From positions 1 through 22,551 of IMG/VR virus record IMGVR_UViG_3300043570_000086: 22,551 bases of DNA; one strand, 5' to 3'. The notes beneath the pieces were generated by a model that saw only the letters and a list, made by a program, of their open reading frames with translations, was not told the DNA's origin and did no database searches. The translations under genes and the position numbers were made by a program. This DNA is from a virus. Below, piece by piece: positions 21,970 through 22,551 of the stretch (its first letter is position 1; every line of letters starts with the position of its first letter).

Positions 21970-22403
21970 ACGACTATTGTCCGGCCCTTTTTGGGGCGAC
22001 CAACCCTGCGCTTGGGCTGATCGACCACTGCTGTTTCGGCTGGGGCCTCTTCGTTCGCCGATCCGGTGCGGACAGGGTCAATGCTTGGCTGGTAGTTGGA
22101 CAATTCGGTCAGAGCCTCGCGGATCGCGTTCTCTAAGTAGTCCTTGGCTACAACAACATCTGTCTCTGTGGCTAAAATTGGCGCGACTTTAGTAGGCAGG
22201 GCCAGAAACTTGGCTTTACAGGCGTGAAGGACGCTCTCCCAGGCCGCGACCACATCATTGGTCATGCACAAAGTGCCGCGTATCTTGGCTAACTCCAGTT
22301 CAGCAATTTCTGCCTCAGCATTAATCTTGCGCGTCCTAGCTTCGTCATATGATGAGCCAATTAAGATGCCGCCAGTGGTGGGTTTGCGCTGTTGTACTGT
22401 CAC
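21966..22403 (-). CDS. terS: Terminase small subunit, Nu1-like
   Basis: I choose the GTG at 22403, giving 145 aa, because AGGA lies 6 nt upstream and the frame above it consists of promoter and leader DNA with no family character. The protein reads MTVQQRKPTTGGILIGSSYD, then 'EARTRKINAEAEIAELELAK', 'RGTLCMTNDVVAAWESVLHA' and 'KFLALPTKVAPILATE', a combination typical of Nu1-type small terminases: a long charged helix with A-R-x-R-K-x-N-A-E-A-E, an E/R-G-x-L-x-x-x-x-D-V turn and L-P-x-K-x-A-P. The C-terminus is basic (KRRVGRPKKGRTIVV) with an AT-hook-like R-G-R/G-R-P-K core, suited to DNA contact. It recognises the packaging site and hands DNA to the large subunit, whose start overlaps its stop. 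The N-terminal DNA-binding helix-turn-helix of lambda Nu1 seems to be missing. Confidence 0.8.
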   Translation of the reverse strand: MTVQQRKPTTGGILIGSSYDEARTRKINAEAEIAELELAKIRGTLCMTNDVVAAWESVLHACKAKFLALPTKVAPILATETDVVVAKDYLENAIREALTELSNYQPSIDPVRTGSANEEAPAETAVVDQPKRRVGRPKKGRTIVV

Positions 22404-22421
22404 AATGGTTCCTAAAATTCC

Positions 22422-22438
22422 ATAAAATATAATTTTAT
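22422..22438 (-). repeat. A/T palindrome in the 5' leader
   Basis: ATAAAAT-ATA-ATTTTAT is a perfect 7-bp inverted repeat with a 3-bp centre, located right at the predicted transcription start and before the ribosome site. It could be an operator for a phage regulator or a 5' hairpin of the messenger. A stem made only of A-U pairs is weak as RNA. Confidence 0.45.
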
Positions 22439-22445
22439 TTCTTGC

Positions 22446-22473
22446 ATTGTACAGCAAGCCAAAAACCTGTCCA
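22446..22473 (-). promoter_or_regulatory. Putative sigma70 promoter of the late operon
   Basis: On the minus strand TGGACA (22468-22473, 5 of 6 to TTGACA) and TACAAT (22446-22451, 5 of 6 to TATAAT) are separated by 16 bp. The expected start of transcription is about 22439, leaving a leader of about 36 nt before the GTG of the small terminase gene. It is the strongest promoter-like site I found in any intergenic stretch, and it stands at the head of the whole co-directional cluster. Confidence 0.6.
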
Positions 22474-22551
22474 GCCCTAAGTGCGCAACAATATTTCAAG
22501 AATGGGTACGGAAATTGCTTTCTCTGCAAATTGTTTGGGCTCCTAATCACC

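Larger units (their letters stand above)
22404..22551 (-). other. AT-rich leader upstream of the packaging operon
   Basis: This 148-nt stretch at the right edge has no supported gene. An open frame continues upstream of the small terminase, but it is poor in family character and the promoter lies inside it. It holds a promoter, an A/T palindrome and a Shine-Dalgarno (22410-22413). It may contain part of a cos or other packaging site, since such sites often lie by the small terminase gene, but I see no clear one. Confidence 0.55.

Noticed and set aside
22404-22550. Upstream extension of the small terminase frame to the window edge
   Set aside because: It covers the promoter, palindrome and Shine-Dalgarno and has no family character; the GTG at 22403 explains the gene better.

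Overview
The window is one contiguous late (packaging, head, tail, host-recognition and lysis) region of a tailed double-stranded DNA phage or prophage with a long, non-contractile (siphovirus) tail. Every supported gene lies on the minus strand, so transcription runs from the right edge to the left edge. Genes are packed tightly: most junctions are ATGA/GTGA or TAATG overlaps or gaps under 60 nt, nearly all starts have a Shine-Dalgarno sequence, and there are no RNA genes, CRISPR arrays, insertion sequences, integrase, repressor or replication genes. All three stop codons occur, so the standard bacterial code fits. The host cannot be named from the sequence; a Gram-negative, probably aquatic bacterium is my inference from the lambda-like genes and from a fibre-tip family often seen in marine phage genomes.

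Right to left: a short AT-rich leader (22404-22551) carries a good sigma70-type promoter followed by an A/T palindrome. The packaging and head module follows: small terminase, lambda gpA-type large terminase, a gpW-like connector with an extra N-terminal domain, a lambda-type portal, an HK97-type (S78) prohead protease fused in frame to the major capsid protein with a strong internal ribosome binding site before the capsid half, a small head/neck protein and a gpFII-like head-tail protein.

The tail module (9.5-15.6 kb) has two tandem paralogues of the presumed tail-terminator protein, a 48-aa protein, two tandem paralogues of the tail-tube protein, a lambda G/GT-type tail-assembly chaperone pair joined by a -1 slippery heptamer, a tape measure (655 aa, predicting a tail near 100 nm by the usual ~0.15 nm per residue), and four tail-tip genes in the positions of lambda M, L, K and J.

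The host-recognition module (0.24-6.5 kb) has two small tail proteins, a long repeat-rich fibre interrupted by a frameshift near 5585-5601, a second fibre built from the same repeat modules, a lectin-like fibre-tip protein with a threefold internal motif, and a tail-fibre assembly chaperone. A small holin-like membrane protein and the first 11 codons of another gene lie at the left edge; the endolysin is not in the window.

I see no obviously unknown defence or mobile system. The points most worth attention are the protease-capsid fusion with its internal start, the two tandem duplications of tail tube and tail terminator, the chaperone frameshift and its extension not captured by simple ORF calling, the gpW-like protein with an added beta-rich domain, and the broken, repeat-driven fibre region.
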